Below, one piece after another: positions 51,702 to 63,290 of a stretch of DNA of 64,000 nt. Under the pieces are notes generated by a model, which saw nothing but the letters and a program-made list of their open reading frames with translations, ran no database searches and had not been told where the DNA came from. Every line of letters begins with the position of its first letter. Position 1 is the first letter of the stretch. The position numbers were made by a program, and so were the translations under genes. The DNA is taken from assembly GCF_000013385.1 (NCBI RefSeq), contig NC_007760.1, forward strand, positions 496,001-560,000, given 5' to 3'. This DNA comes from Anaeromyxobacter dehalogenans 2CP-C. GTDB lineage: Bacteria; Myxococcota; Myxococcia; Myxococcales; Anaeromyxobacteraceae.

Positions 51702-54680
51702 ATGGCTTCCAACGTCGACCACTACCGGAACAACCCGCTCATCCACCGCGACCGCCGCCTGGGGAGCTCCCCCTCGGCGTGGGTGAGCTCCTTCGCGTGC
51801 GAGGACCTGAAGCCGCTCATCGTGTGCCGCGGCCCGATCCGCAAGGAGGCGATGGACGTCTTCGCCGAGATGGGCATGACGCACGTCGGGATCCTGCTCT
51901 CCGAGAAGGACTCGATCGTCTACGCGAACGCGCTCGCCCCCGAGCTGCGCCAGATCGCGGACCACGCGCGCGTCCACCGCGTGCCGGACTACACCGGCGC
52001 GACCAAGGAGGAGCGCGTCGAGCGGATGAACCAGATCGTCCAGATCGCGCTCGACAACGGCTACGACGCCGTCTTCGCCGGCTACGGCTTCATGGCGGAG
52101 GACGAGGAGTTCGTCGCCACCATCGAGCGGGCCGGCCTGAAGTTCATCGGCCCGAACTCGACCACCCAGGCGCGCGCCGGCAAGAAGGACGAGGCGAAGC
52201 GCACCGCGCTGGAGGTGAAGGTCAGCGTCACGCCCGGCGTGAACGACGTGGCGGCGCGCACGCTGCTCGCGAAGCACGGGACCCGCAAGCAGCTGCTCGC
52301 GCTGGTGGAGGCGGAGGGCCTCGCCTGCGATGCGAAGGTGCTGGCGGACGCGAAGGTGGAGCTCCCGGCGCTCGCCGAGCACGTGCTCCAGGCGTCCTAC
52401 GCCAAGGGCATCGACCTCTTCACCATCGACGAGCTGGGCGCGCAGGTCCAGGTCGAGGTGGCGGAGATGTTCCGCAAGTACCCGCGCAGCCGCGTGCGCC
52501 TGAAGGCGATCGGCGGCGGCGGCGGCAAGGGCCAGCGCATCCTGGGGGCCTCGCTGCTCACCGCGAAGGACCCGGACGAGAAGGCCGTCGCGGCGGCCGC
52601 GGCCGAGGCGCCCGCCATGGTGCGCGAGGTGCTCGCCGAGGTGAAGGCGACCGGCGTCGGCGACAACAAGAACGTCCTCATCGAGCTCAACATCGAGCAG
52701 ACGCGCCACAACGAGATCCAGCTCCTCGGCAACGGGGAGTGGTGCGTGTCGCTGGGCGGCCGCGACTGCTCGCTGCAGATGCACGAGCAGAAGCTGCTCG
52801 AGGTCTCGGTGACGCAGGAGGCGCTCGCCGCGACGATCGAGCGGGCGAAGAAGAACGGCAAGCCCGTCCGCGCCAAGGCCCTGGAGGTGGACCTCGAGAT
52901 CCTGAAGCGGATGGAGGACGACGCCGCCCGCTTCGGCCAGGCGGTGGGGCTCGACTCCGCCTCGACGTTCGAGTGCATCGTCGATCGCGACCGCTACTAC
53001 TTCATGGAGGTCAACACCCGCATACAGGTGGAGCACCGGGTGTCCGAGCTCTGCTACTCCCTCGAGTTCGCGAACCCCGACGATCCGTCCGACACGTTCG
53101 TGGTCGAGTCGCTGGTCGAGGCCATGGCGCTGCTGGCGCGCCACAAGCAGCGCCTGCCCAAGCCCCGCCGCATCCCGCGCTTCGGCGCGGCGGTAGAGGC
53201 GCGCCTCAACGCCACCGACGCCTCGCTCTCGCCGCACGCCGGCGGCGTGATCCGCTACTGGTCGAAGCCCATCGAGGGCGAGATCCGCGACGACCAGGGC
53301 ATCAGCATGCCGAACCCCGACACGCGCATGTTCATGCGCTACAAGGTGGCCGGCGCGTACGACTCCAACATCGCGCTGCTGCTCACCAAGGGCGACCGGC
53401 GGCTGGAGAGCTACAAGCACCTGGCGCGCGTGCTGGCGCGCATGGAGCTGCGCGGCACCACCCTCGCCACCAACATGGAGTTCCACTACGGCCTGGTGAA
53501 CTGGTTCCTGGGCCAGAGCGTGAACGCCAAGCCCACCACCCGGTTCGTGGTGCCCTACCTCACGCTGGTCGGGATGCTGAAGGACGAGGCGAACAAGCTC
53601 GACACGGCCTACGCCTTCGGCGAGATGAAGAAGCACTACGCCAAGCTGATGGCCACGGAGAACCCGGGCGACGCGGCGGCGCAGAAGGCCATGGTCGAGG
53701 TGCTCGATCGCAAGGTGACGCTGCTCACCCGCGTGATCGACCGCTTCCTCGACGACCCGCACCTGTTCGCCGGCTGGCTCAGCATGAACCGCCGCCACTA
53801 CCGGATCGAGAACGGCAAGCTGCTCTGGATCCGGAACCCGCTGGGCGTGCTCAACGACGCCTACGCCTACCTCAACATGGCGTTCCACCCGCGGCGCCCC
53901 GCGGCGCAGGTCATGTGGGAGCACGACCACGAGCTGCTGACGAAGTCGCTGCGGTTCTACGTGGCGCTCCGCGAGCGCTTCGGCCTGAAGCGCGAGGAGT
54001 ACTACAAGCTCAACGAGATCCTGCAGAAGGAGGAGCCGCAGGACGGCTTCGACGCCGAGACCTGGACGAAGATCCGCTCCGCCCACCTCGGCTACGAGGC
54101 CGGCAACGAGCTGCTCGGCCTGCTGTTCATGGTCGCGGAGTCGGTGCGCTTCTTCGACTTCAAGGTCGAGGACGACCTCGAGGTCACCATCCCCGAGCAC
54201 TTGCACGATCCGGAGCTGCAGGCGCGCATGAAGAAGGTGCTGTGCCCGCCGCCGGCCACCAAGGCGGACGAGCTGGTGGCGCCGTTCGGCGGCATGTTCT
54301 ACCGGCAGGAGGCGCCGGGCCGGCCGCCGTTCGTCGAGGAGGGCCAGCACTTCGACAAGGGGCAGCCCCTCTACATCATCGAGGTGATGAAGATGTTCAA
54401 CACGGTGCGCGCGCCGTTCTCCGGGACCATCGAGAAGGTCCTGATGCAGGGCGCGGACGGCACCGTGGTGCAGAAGGGCCAGCCGCTCTTCAAGATCACG
54501 CCCGACGAGAAGTTCGTCCCCGTCGATCCGAAGGCGGTGGAGCGCGAGCGGCGCACGCGGACCCAGAAGCACCTCGAGGGCGTGCTGATGACGTTCGCCG
54601 AGAAGTTCACGACCGTCGAGCCCGTCCGCTTCGAGGAGCCGGAGGAGGAGGTGGCCTGGGCCGGGGTCGAGGCCGTCTAG
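51702..54680 (+). CDS. Acyl-CoA carboxylase, biotin carboxylase plus biotin carrier subunit
   Basis: 992 residues, much longer than the common 450-670 residue forms. N-terminal ATP-grasp biotin carboxylase: FAGYGFMAEDEEF, FIGPNSTTQARAGKKDEAKRT, RLKAIGGGGGKGQRIL and the catalytic FMEVNTRIQVEHRVSELC. A family-specific insertion (about residues 185-250) precedes the glycine loop. A long central region (about 520-850) of unknown function leads to the C-terminal biotinyl domain, whose lysine lies in EVMKMFNTV (canonical AMKM has become VMKM). Downstream is a strong hairpin terminator. Together with the preceding gene it forms a complete two-subunit carboxylase. Confidence 0.92.
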   Translation: MASNVDHYRNNPLIHRDRRLGSSPSAWVSSFACEDLKPLIVCRGPIRKEAMDVFAEMGMTHVGILLSEKDSIVYANALAPELRQIADHARVHRVPDYTGATKEERVERMNQIVQIALDNGYDAVFAGYGFMAEDEEFVATIERAGLKFIGPNSTTQARAGKKDEAKRTALEVKVSVTPGVNDVAARTLLAKHGTRKQLLALVEAEGLACDAKVLADAKVELPALAEHVLQASYAKGIDLFTIDELGAQVQVEVAEMFRKYPRSRVRLKAIGGGGGKGQRILGASLLTAKDPDEKAVAAAAAEAPAMVREVLAEVKATGVGDNKNVLIELNIEQTRHNEIQLLGNGEWCVSLGGRDCSLQMHEQKLLEVSVTQEALAATIERAKKNGKPVRAKALEVDLEILKRMEDDAARFGQAVGLDSASTFECIVDRDRYYFMEVNTRIQVEHRVSELCYSLEFANPDDPSDTFVVESLVEAMALLARHKQRLPKPRRIPRFGAAVEARLNATDASLSPHAGGVIRYWSKPIEGEIRDDQGISMPNPDTRMFMRYKVAGAYDSNIALLLTKGDRRLESYKHLARVLARMELRGTTLATNMEFHYGLVNWFLGQSVNAKPTTRFVVPYLTLVGMLKDEANKLDTAYAFGEMKKHYAKLMATENPGDAAAQKAMVEVLDRKVTLLTRVIDRFLDDPHLFAGWLSMNRRHYRIENGKLLWIRNPLGVLNDAYAYLNMAFHPRRPAAQVMWEHDHELLTKSLRFYVALRERFGLKREEYYKLNEILQKEEPQDGFDAETWTKIRSAHLGYEAGNELLGLLFMVAESVRFFDFKVEDDLEVTIPEHLHDPELQARMKKVLCPPPATKADELVAPFGGMFYRQEAPGRPPFVEEGQHFDKGQPLYIIEVMKMFNTVRAPFSGTIEKVLMQGADGTVVQKGQPLFKITPDEKFVPVDPKAVERERRTRTQKHLEGVLMTFAEKFTTVEPVRFEEPEEEVAWAGVEAV

Positions 54681-54706
54681 CGCCCCGTTCCCACGCCGAG
54701 GTCCCC

Positions 54707-54743
54707 GGGACCCCGCCTCGCCCGAGGCGGGGTCCCGCCGTTT
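54707..54743 (+). terminator. Strong hairpin terminator of the carboxylase operon
   Basis: GGGACCCCGCCTCG (54707-54720) and CGAGGCGGGGTCCC (54723-54736) form a 14-bp perfect stem around two bases, followed by GCCGTTT. It lies between the convergent carboxylase and doxX genes and can serve both. Confidence 0.8.
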
Positions 54744-54754
54744 CCGGCCGGTCC

Positions 54755-55216
54755 TCAGGTCCGGGTCGGGGCCGCGTGCGCCGCCGTCGGCTGCGGCTCG
54801 ACCGCCCCCGCCGGCCGCCGGGCCCGGTGCGGCTCGTGGACCGCCGCGAGCCGCGCCAGCGCGAACGCGGCCACCGCCATGACCGCGTCGCGAGCGGCCA
54901 CGTCGAGGAACGCGCCGCTCGCGACGAGGTTGAGCGCGATGGCGGCCAGCCACGCCATGGCGATCCAGCCGAACGTGCGCGCCCGCCCGGCCAGGATCCC
55001 GATGCCCACGATCACCTCGATGACCCCCGCCGCCCGCATGAAGGCGGCCGGGCTCACCGGCAGCAGCCGCACCGCCAGCGGGCTCAGGTACCCCGCCCAG
55101 TCCGCGAGCAGGTTGGTGAACTTGTCCAGCCCCGCCACGATCGGCACCACGCCGAGCGCGATGCGGAGCGCCCAGTACGCGGGAGCCGTTCCGTGGATCT
55201 CTTCCCTGTCGGCCAT
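54755..55216 (-). CDS. DoxX family membrane protein
   Basis: 153 residues with four TM helices: WALRIALGVVPIVAGLDKF, PAAFMRAAGVIEVIVGIGIL, TFGWIAMAWLAAIALNLVA and DVAARDAVMAVAAFALARL. The GLDKFTNLLADWAGYLSP and AAGVIEVIVGIGIL features are typical of DoxX/DoxD-like proteins, which act in thiosulfate/quinone redox chemistry or as redox partners. ATG 55216 has GGAGG six bases upstream. It is divergent from an ECF sigma factor across a 99-base region with two inverted repeats, which suggests common control. Confidence 0.88.
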   Translation of the reverse strand: MADREEIHGTAPAYWALRIALGVVPIVAGLDKFTNLLADWAGYLSPLAVRLLPVSPAAFMRAAGVIEVIVGIGILAGRARTFGWIAMAWLAAIALNLVASGAFLDVAARDAVMAVAAFALARLAAVHEPHRARRPAGAVEPQPTAAHAAPTRT

Positions 55217-55235
55217 GTGAACCTCCTTGGCCGTT

Positions 55236-55291
55236 GGATGCGCCGTGCGCGGCGGCGTTACGCCGGTAACGATCCGCCCGCCGGCGCATCC
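55236..55291. promoter_or_regulatory. Nested inverted repeats between doxX and the ECF sigma gene
   Basis: The outer repeat is GGATGCGCC (55236-55244) and GGCGCATCC (55283-55291), a perfect 9-base pair. Nested in it is CGTTAC-GCCG-GTAACG (55256-55271), a perfect 6-base pair. It lies in the divergent control region; the inner site is a likely operator or paired ECF promoter element. Confidence 0.6.
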
Positions 55292-55315
55292 GATGACGGC
55301 AGGCCAGGAGGAGCC

Positions 55316-56005
55316 ATGACCGTGCAGGCGAGCAGCGTGCGCGGGGTGCCCGCGCGGGCTCCCTCGGATTCGGACGTGGTGGCGCGGGTCCTCGAGGGGG
55401 ACGTCGCGCTGTTCGAGGTGCTCATGCGGAGGCACAACCCGCGGCTGTATCGCGCCATCCGCTCGGTGCTCCGCAACGAGGCCGAGGTGGAGGACGCGAT
55501 GCAGCAGGCGTACCTCCAGGCGTACGCGCACCTGGGCGACTTCCAGGGGCACGCGGCGTTCTCCACCTGGCTGGTGCGCATCGGCGTGAACGAGGCGCTC
55601 ATGCGCCTGCGCGGGCGCGAGCGGCTGGTGCCGCTCCTGGACGAGCGGGAAGACGGCGGCATCGGACGGGAGGAAGAGCGCGTGGCGGATCCCAGCCCAG
55701 AGGACGCGGCGGCGGCGCGGGAGGCGAGGGTGCTGCTCGAGCAGGCGGTGGACCGGTTGCCCCTGCACCTGCGGACCGTGTACGTGCTCCGCGAGATCGA
55801 GCAGCTCTCGACGGCCGAGGTGGCCGCGGCGCTCGACCTGGGCGAGGAGGCGGTGAAGGTCCGCCTCCACCGCGCCCGCCTCGCGCTGCGCGGCCTCATC
55901 GCCGAGCGCGTCGGCCAGGGCGCGCCGGAGGCGTTCGGGTTCCTCGCGCCGCGCTGCGATCGCGTGGTCGCCGCGGTGCTCGCGGCGATCGCCGCGCGGT
56001 CCTGA
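55316..56005 (+). CDS. ECF-type RNA polymerase sigma factor
   Basis: 229 residues. Region 2 is LFEVLMRRHNPRLYRAIRSVLRNEAEVEDAMQQAYLQAYAHLGDFQGHAAFSTWLVRI (about 32-90) with the DA-QAYLQAY core. Region 4 is LPLHLRTVYVLREIEQLSTAEVAAALDLGEEAVKVRLHRARLALR (about 142-190). Both lie about where sigma-E-like factors have them. AGGAGGAG lies 5 bases before ATG 55316. No anti-sigma gene is adjacent, so activity may be set by transcription or by a domain in the 30-residue C-terminal extension (FLAPRCDRVVAAVL), which includes one cysteine. Confidence 0.94.
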   Translation: MTVQASSVRGVPARAPSDSDVVARVLEGDVALFEVLMRRHNPRLYRAIRSVLRNEAEVEDAMQQAYLQAYAHLGDFQGHAAFSTWLVRIGVNEALMRLRGRERLVPLLDEREDGGIGREEERVADPSPEDAAAAREARVLLEQAVDRLPLHLRTVYVLREIEQLSTAEVAAALDLGEEAVKVRLHRARLALRGLIAERVGQGAPEAFGFLAPRCDRVVAAVLAAIAARS

Positions 56006-56006
56006 A

Positions 56007-56043
56007 CGTCCGCCCGCCCCCGCGAGCGCGGGGCGGGCGGACG
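56007..56043. terminator. Bidirectional hairpin between sigma factor and cupredoxin genes
   Basis: CGTCCGCCCGCCCC (56007-56020) and GGGGCGGGCGGACG (56030-56043) form a perfect 14-bp stem without T-runs. A partial copy of the right arm (GGACGGGCGGACG) follows at 56051. Placed between convergent genes. Confidence 0.7.
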
Positions 56044-56070
56044 AAGCGCAGGACGGGCGGACGACCGCAG

Positions 56071-56571
56071 CTAGTAGCCGCCGCCTCCGCCGCCCCCACC
56101 GCCACCGCCGCCGCCGCCACCGCCCGGCGGCGGGGGTGGCGGACCCGGCTGGGCGGCCGGGTCGATCGTGATGCTGCCGTTCGGCGTGACCATGCCGCCG
56201 AGGTGCGTGGAGCAGTAGTACGGGATCACCGTGCCCTGCGCGGCCGCCGCTGGGATCGTGAAGGTCCGGACGCCGTTGAAGGCGTGCGTGTCGAAGGTGA
56301 CGCCGTCCACCCCGCCCGGCGTGTAGGCGCCCGGGGTCGCCTCGCTGGTCACCGAGTGCGCCATCGAGTCGTCGTTGATGACGGTGACCGTCGCGCCCGC
56401 CGGCACCTTCAGGTCGAGGGGCGAGAACTTCATCCCCGAGATCTCGATGTAGTAGCCGGCCGCCGTCGGGCGCGTGCTCGCGCCGCTGTCCCCGCCGTTG
56501 TCCGAGCCCCCGCAGGCGGCGCCCGCGATCGCCGCCGCCGCGCCCATCCACCAGATCCTGCCGTGTCCCAT
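56071..56571 (-). CDS. Cupredoxin (plastocyanin-like) lipoprotein with polyglycine tail
   Basis: 166 residues from ATG 56571, chosen because it gives a signal sequence ending in IAGAAC (Cys 20), a lipoprotein-like site. The blue-copper fold is clear: GMKFSPLDLKVPAGATVTVINDDSMAHSV with His 72, then YYCSTHLGGM with Cys 120, His 123 and Met 127, the complete type 1 copper ligand set. The C-terminus is extraordinary: PGPPPPPP, then sixteen consecutive glycines, then a final tyrosine (bases 56074-56124 are GGN codons). The role is probably electron transfer at the outer face of a membrane; the partner is unknown. Confidence 0.88.
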   Translation of the reverse strand: MGHGRIWWMGAAAAIAGAACGGSDNGGDSGASTRPTAAGYYIEISGMKFSPLDLKVPAGATVTVINDDSMAHSVTSEATPGAYTPGGVDGVTFDTHAFNGVRTFTIPAAAAQGTVIPYYCSTHLGGMVTPNGSITIDPAAQPGPPPPPPGGGGGGGGGGGGGGGGY

Positions 56572-56706
56572 GGTGCACCCCCGCTGCCGGGCCGCGCGGC
56601 GTGCGCGGCCACCTCCAGCGCAGCATTCGATGTTCCAGGACACCGGAGCGTTTCCGGGTGGCACAGGGGCGCCCCGTCCGGCATCCGGCGCCGGCGAGGC
56701 GCGACC

Positions 56707-59376
<2,670 letters not shown>

Positions 59377-59488
59377 CGGGCCCCCGGCTGCCTGCGTGAT
59401 CGCGCCCAGTGTACGGCCCGGGCGCCGGCCCCGCGCCGGAAACCGGGCCCTGCGGCCGGGCGCCGCGCGGGTGCGGTAGGATGGGCGC

Positions 59489-60682
59489 ATGAGCGCGCCC
59501 GCGTCCGCCCCCGTCCTGCTCGGCTACGGCACCCGCCCGCTCCCGTTCCCGGCCGGCGTGCCGGCGCGCGTGCTCGCCGCCCCGCCCGCGCCGGCGGTGG
59601 CCGACCTGCCCGCCGCGCTGGACGCGGCGCTCGCGCACCCCGAGGGCGCCCGTCCGCTGCCGGAGGTGGCCGGCCCGCGCACGCGGGTGCTGGTGATCGT
59701 GAGCGACGCCTCGCGCGACGAGCCGCGCGCCGAGCTGTTCGCGGCGGTCCGGCGTGCGCTCGCGGTGGTCCCCGACGACCACCTCACGCTCGCGGTCGCG
59801 AACGGCACGCACGGGCCCGGGCCGCTCGAGGCGCTCGGGCTGCCGGACGACGTGCTCCGGCGCCACCGCGTGGTGAACCACGACGCGCGCGACGAGGCCT
59901 CCATGGTGGAGATGGGCCGGACCAGCCGCGGCACGCGCCTGCGGGTGAACCGGTGCGTGGCGGAGAGCGACCTCGTCGTCACCACCGGCCGGGTGAAGCC
60001 GCACTACTTCGCCGGCTGGGGCGGCGGCGCCAAGGGGATCTTCCCCGGGCTCGGCCACGACGACGACATCCGGCAGAACCACAAGCTCAAGGCCGACCCC
60101 GCCTCCAGCCTGGGCCGGGCCGACGGCAACCCGTGCCGCGAGGACCTGGAGGAGGCGGTCCGGCGGCTCGGGCGCGACACGTACATGCTGAACGTGGTGG
60201 AGGCGGGCGGGGTGGTGATGGGGGCGGTGGCGGGCGACGTGCTCTACGCGCACCGCGCCGGCGTGCGCATGGCGCGGCCCTGGTGCGAGGTCGCCGCCGA
60301 GCCGGCCGACGTGGTGGTGGTCTCGGCGCCGCTGCCGGTCTCCGGCAGCCTCTACCAGGCCTCGAAGCTGGTCCCGCCGGCGGGGATGCTGCTGCGGGAG
60401 GGCGGCGTGGTCGTCGTCTGCGCCGAGTGCCCCGGCGGCGTGGGGCCGCTCCGGACCGTCAACGAGGGCATCTTCCAGCTGGGCGTCCGGCGCTTCCTGC
60501 CGGAGCGGTACACGCTGCTCCTCGTCTCGGGCATGCCCGAGGCCACCGTGCGCGAGACCTACGCGGCGTTCGCGCCCTCGCTCGAGGCGGCGCTGGCGAG
60601 CGCGCGGGAGATCGTCGGCAAGCCCGAGCCGGACGTCCTCGTCCTTCCGGACGCCGGCGACCTCGTCCCGCGGCGGCGCTGA
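59489..60682 (+). CDS. larA: LarA-family (DUF2088) protein, lactate-racemase-like
   Basis: 397 residues. LarA enzymes use a nickel-pincer nucleotide to racemise or epimerise 2-hydroxy acids. Family landmarks present: VIVSDASRDEPRAELF, VANGTHGPG, VVTTGRVKPHYFAGWGGGAKGIFPGL (conserved His and Lys region) and the C-terminal VVVVCAECPGGVG. It may be a 2-hydroxyacid racemase other than lactate; no larB, larC or larE cofactor genes are in the window. ATG start at 59489. The aminotransferase gene follows 34 bases later on the same strand. Confidence 0.85.
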   Translation: MSAPASAPVLLGYGTRPLPFPAGVPARVLAAPPAPAVADLPAALDAALAHPEGARPLPEVAGPRTRVLVIVSDASRDEPRAELFAAVRRALAVVPDDHLTLAVANGTHGPGPLEALGLPDDVLRRHRVVNHDARDEASMVEMGRTSRGTRLRVNRCVAESDLVVTTGRVKPHYFAGWGGGAKGIFPGLGHDDDIRQNHKLKADPASSLGRADGNPCREDLEEAVRRLGRDTYMLNVVEAGGVVMGAVAGDVLYAHRAGVRMARPWCEVAAEPADVVVVSAPLPVSGSLYQASKLVPPAGMLLREGGVVVVCAECPGGVGPLRTVNEGIFQLGVRRFLPERYTLLLVSGMPEATVRETYAAFAPSLEAALASAREIVGKPEPDVLVLPDAGDLVPRRR

Positions 60683-60716
60683 TCGCCTCGCGGGCGCGTG
60701 GTAATCTCGCGCTCCC

Positions 60717-62015
<1,299 letters not shown>

Positions 62016-62030
62016 GGCGCCCGCCGGGTG

Positions 62031-62079
62031 CCTCGACTCCGGCCCGCACCGGGTGCGGGCCTACGCTCGGCATGAACGG
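62031..62079. repeat. Intergenic palindromic repeat, family A, copy 3 with altered hairpin
   Basis: CCTCGACTCC (62031-62040), hairpin GGCCCGCACC-g-GGTGCGGGCC (62041-62061), then CTACGCTCGGCATGAACGG. This is the reverse orientation of the copies at 3323 and 11420. Both hairpin arms differ from those copies yet pair perfectly. It sits between the convergent aminotransferase and hypB genes. Confidence 0.75.
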
Positions 62080-62087
62080 GCCCGGCG

Positions 62088-62933
62088 CTAGTGCCGGTGC
62101 CCGTGGTCGTGCCCGTGGCCATGGGCATGGCCGTGGGCGTGATCGCCGGCGTCGTGCGCGTGCGCGTGGGTCGTCCCGTCCGCGTGCGTGTGCTCGTGGC
62201 CGTGGTCGTGCCCGTGGGCGTGCGTCCGCGGCTGCGCCGGCTTCACGATGGGCCGCCGCAGCTCCTCCAGCCACGCGATCCACCGGTCCATGCCCTCGCC
62301 GGTGCGGGCGGACAGCTCGATCACCTTCGCGGTCGGCATGACGTGGGCGATGGCGTCGCGGAGCTTCGGCAGGTCCACGTCGAGGTGCGGGACGAGGTCC
62401 ACCTTGGAGACGAGCACCAGGTCCGCCGCCTTGAACATCACCGGGTACTTGAGCGGCTTGTCCTCGCCCTCGGTGACCGAGAGCACCACCACGTTCGCCG
62501 CCTGCCCCAGGTCGTAGATGGCCGGGCACACCAGGTTGCCGACGTTCTCGATGAAGAACACGTCGGTGTCGCGCCAGGGGAAGTCGTGCAGGCTGCGGTG
62601 CACCAGCTCGGCGTCGAGGTGGCATGCCTGGCCGGTGGTGATGGCCTTCGACGGGATGCCCGCCTTCTCGAGCCGGCGCGCGTCGTTGTCGGTGGCGAGG
62701 TCGGCGGAGACCGCGCCGAGCCGCCAGCCCTTCGAGGCCGCGGCCTTGGCGGTCGCCTCGAGCACGCCCGTCTTGCCGGCGCCGGGGGAGCCCATGATGT
62801 TGAGCGCGAGGACGCCGGCCTCGAGGAAGTGCTCGCGGTTGTGGCGGGCGGCGCGGTCGTTGCCGGCCAGGATCTTCTCGTGCAGCTCCACCGGGACGAG
62901 CTCGGGGTCACCGCAGCCGCAGGTCGTGCACAT
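62088..62933 (-). CDS. hypB: Hydrogenase maturation nickel GTPase HypB with C-terminal histidine-rich tail
   Basis: SIMIBI-class GTPase that, with HypA, inserts nickel into [NiFe]-hydrogenase large subunits. 281 residues. The N-terminus MCTTCGCG is the high-affinity nickel site. P-loop is GSPGAGKT, followed by TTGQACHLDAELV, the Walker B-like FIENVGNLVCP and VSKVDL (NKxD equivalent). The last 45 residues are almost wholly His with Gly, Ala, Asp and Thr (HAHGHDHGHEHTHADG and onward), whereas histidine stretches in most HypB proteins lie near the N-terminus. ATG 62933 overlaps the hypA stop by 3 bases. Confidence 0.97.
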   Translation of the reverse strand: MCTTCGCGDPELVPVELHEKILAGNDRAARHNREHFLEAGVLALNIMGSPGAGKTGVLEATAKAAASKGWRLGAVSADLATDNDARRLEKAGIPSKAITTGQACHLDAELVHRSLHDFPWRDTDVFFIENVGNLVCPAIYDLGQAANVVVLSVTEGEDKPLKYPVMFKAADLVLVSKVDLVPHLDVDLPKLRDAIAHVMPTAKVIELSARTGEGMDRWIAWLEELRRPIVKPAQPRTHAHGHDHGHEHTHADGTTHAHAHDAGDHAHGHAHGHGHDHGHRH

Positions 62934-63277
62934 CAGGGCACCTCCATGTCGATGCTGTCGAGGGTGAGCGCGTCCGAGCCCTCGTCGAGCCGGGCCGGGA
63001 CGTCGCAGGTCGGGCAGCGCAGCACCGCGCCGCGGGCGATGGGGGCGCGGCAGGCCGGGCAGGACCAGCGCGCCTCCAGGCGCTTCAGGGTGAGCGGCGT
63101 CTCGGCGCACAGGCTGCCGGCGCGGAACGTCTCGTAGGCGGTGCGGAACAGCTCGGGGTCCACGCCGGAGAGCTCGCCCACGCTCACGGTGAGGCCGCGG
63201 ATCGCGAGCGCCTGCCGGCGCCGCGCCTCCTGCTCCACGCGCCTGACCAGCGCCTCCACCAGGGAATACTCGTGCAT
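62933..63277 (-). CDS. hypA: Hydrogenase maturation nickel chaperone HypA
   Basis: 114 residues, normal length. The N-terminal MHEYSLVEAL provides the nickel ligand His 2 and the conserved Glu 3. The zinc site is two CxxC motifs, CPAC and CPTC, 13 residues apart. ATG 63277 lies 13 bases after the hypE stop, and its own stop overlaps the hypB start (ATGA), so hypE-hypA-hypB are one transcript in that order. Confidence 0.97.
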   Translation of the reverse strand: MHEYSLVEALVRRVEQEARRRQALAIRGLTVSVGELSGVDPELFRTAYETFRAGSLCAETPLTLKRLEARWSCPACRAPIARGAVLRCPTCDVPARLDEGSDALTLDSIDMEVP

Positions 63278-63290
63278 GCGGCTCGCCTGC

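Noticed and set aside
49812-55289. Minus-strand open frame of about 1800 codons opposite the carboxylase genes
   Set aside because: Composition is that of an antisense shadow (Leu/Val/His/Arg-rich) and both carboxylase genes are complete on the plus strand.
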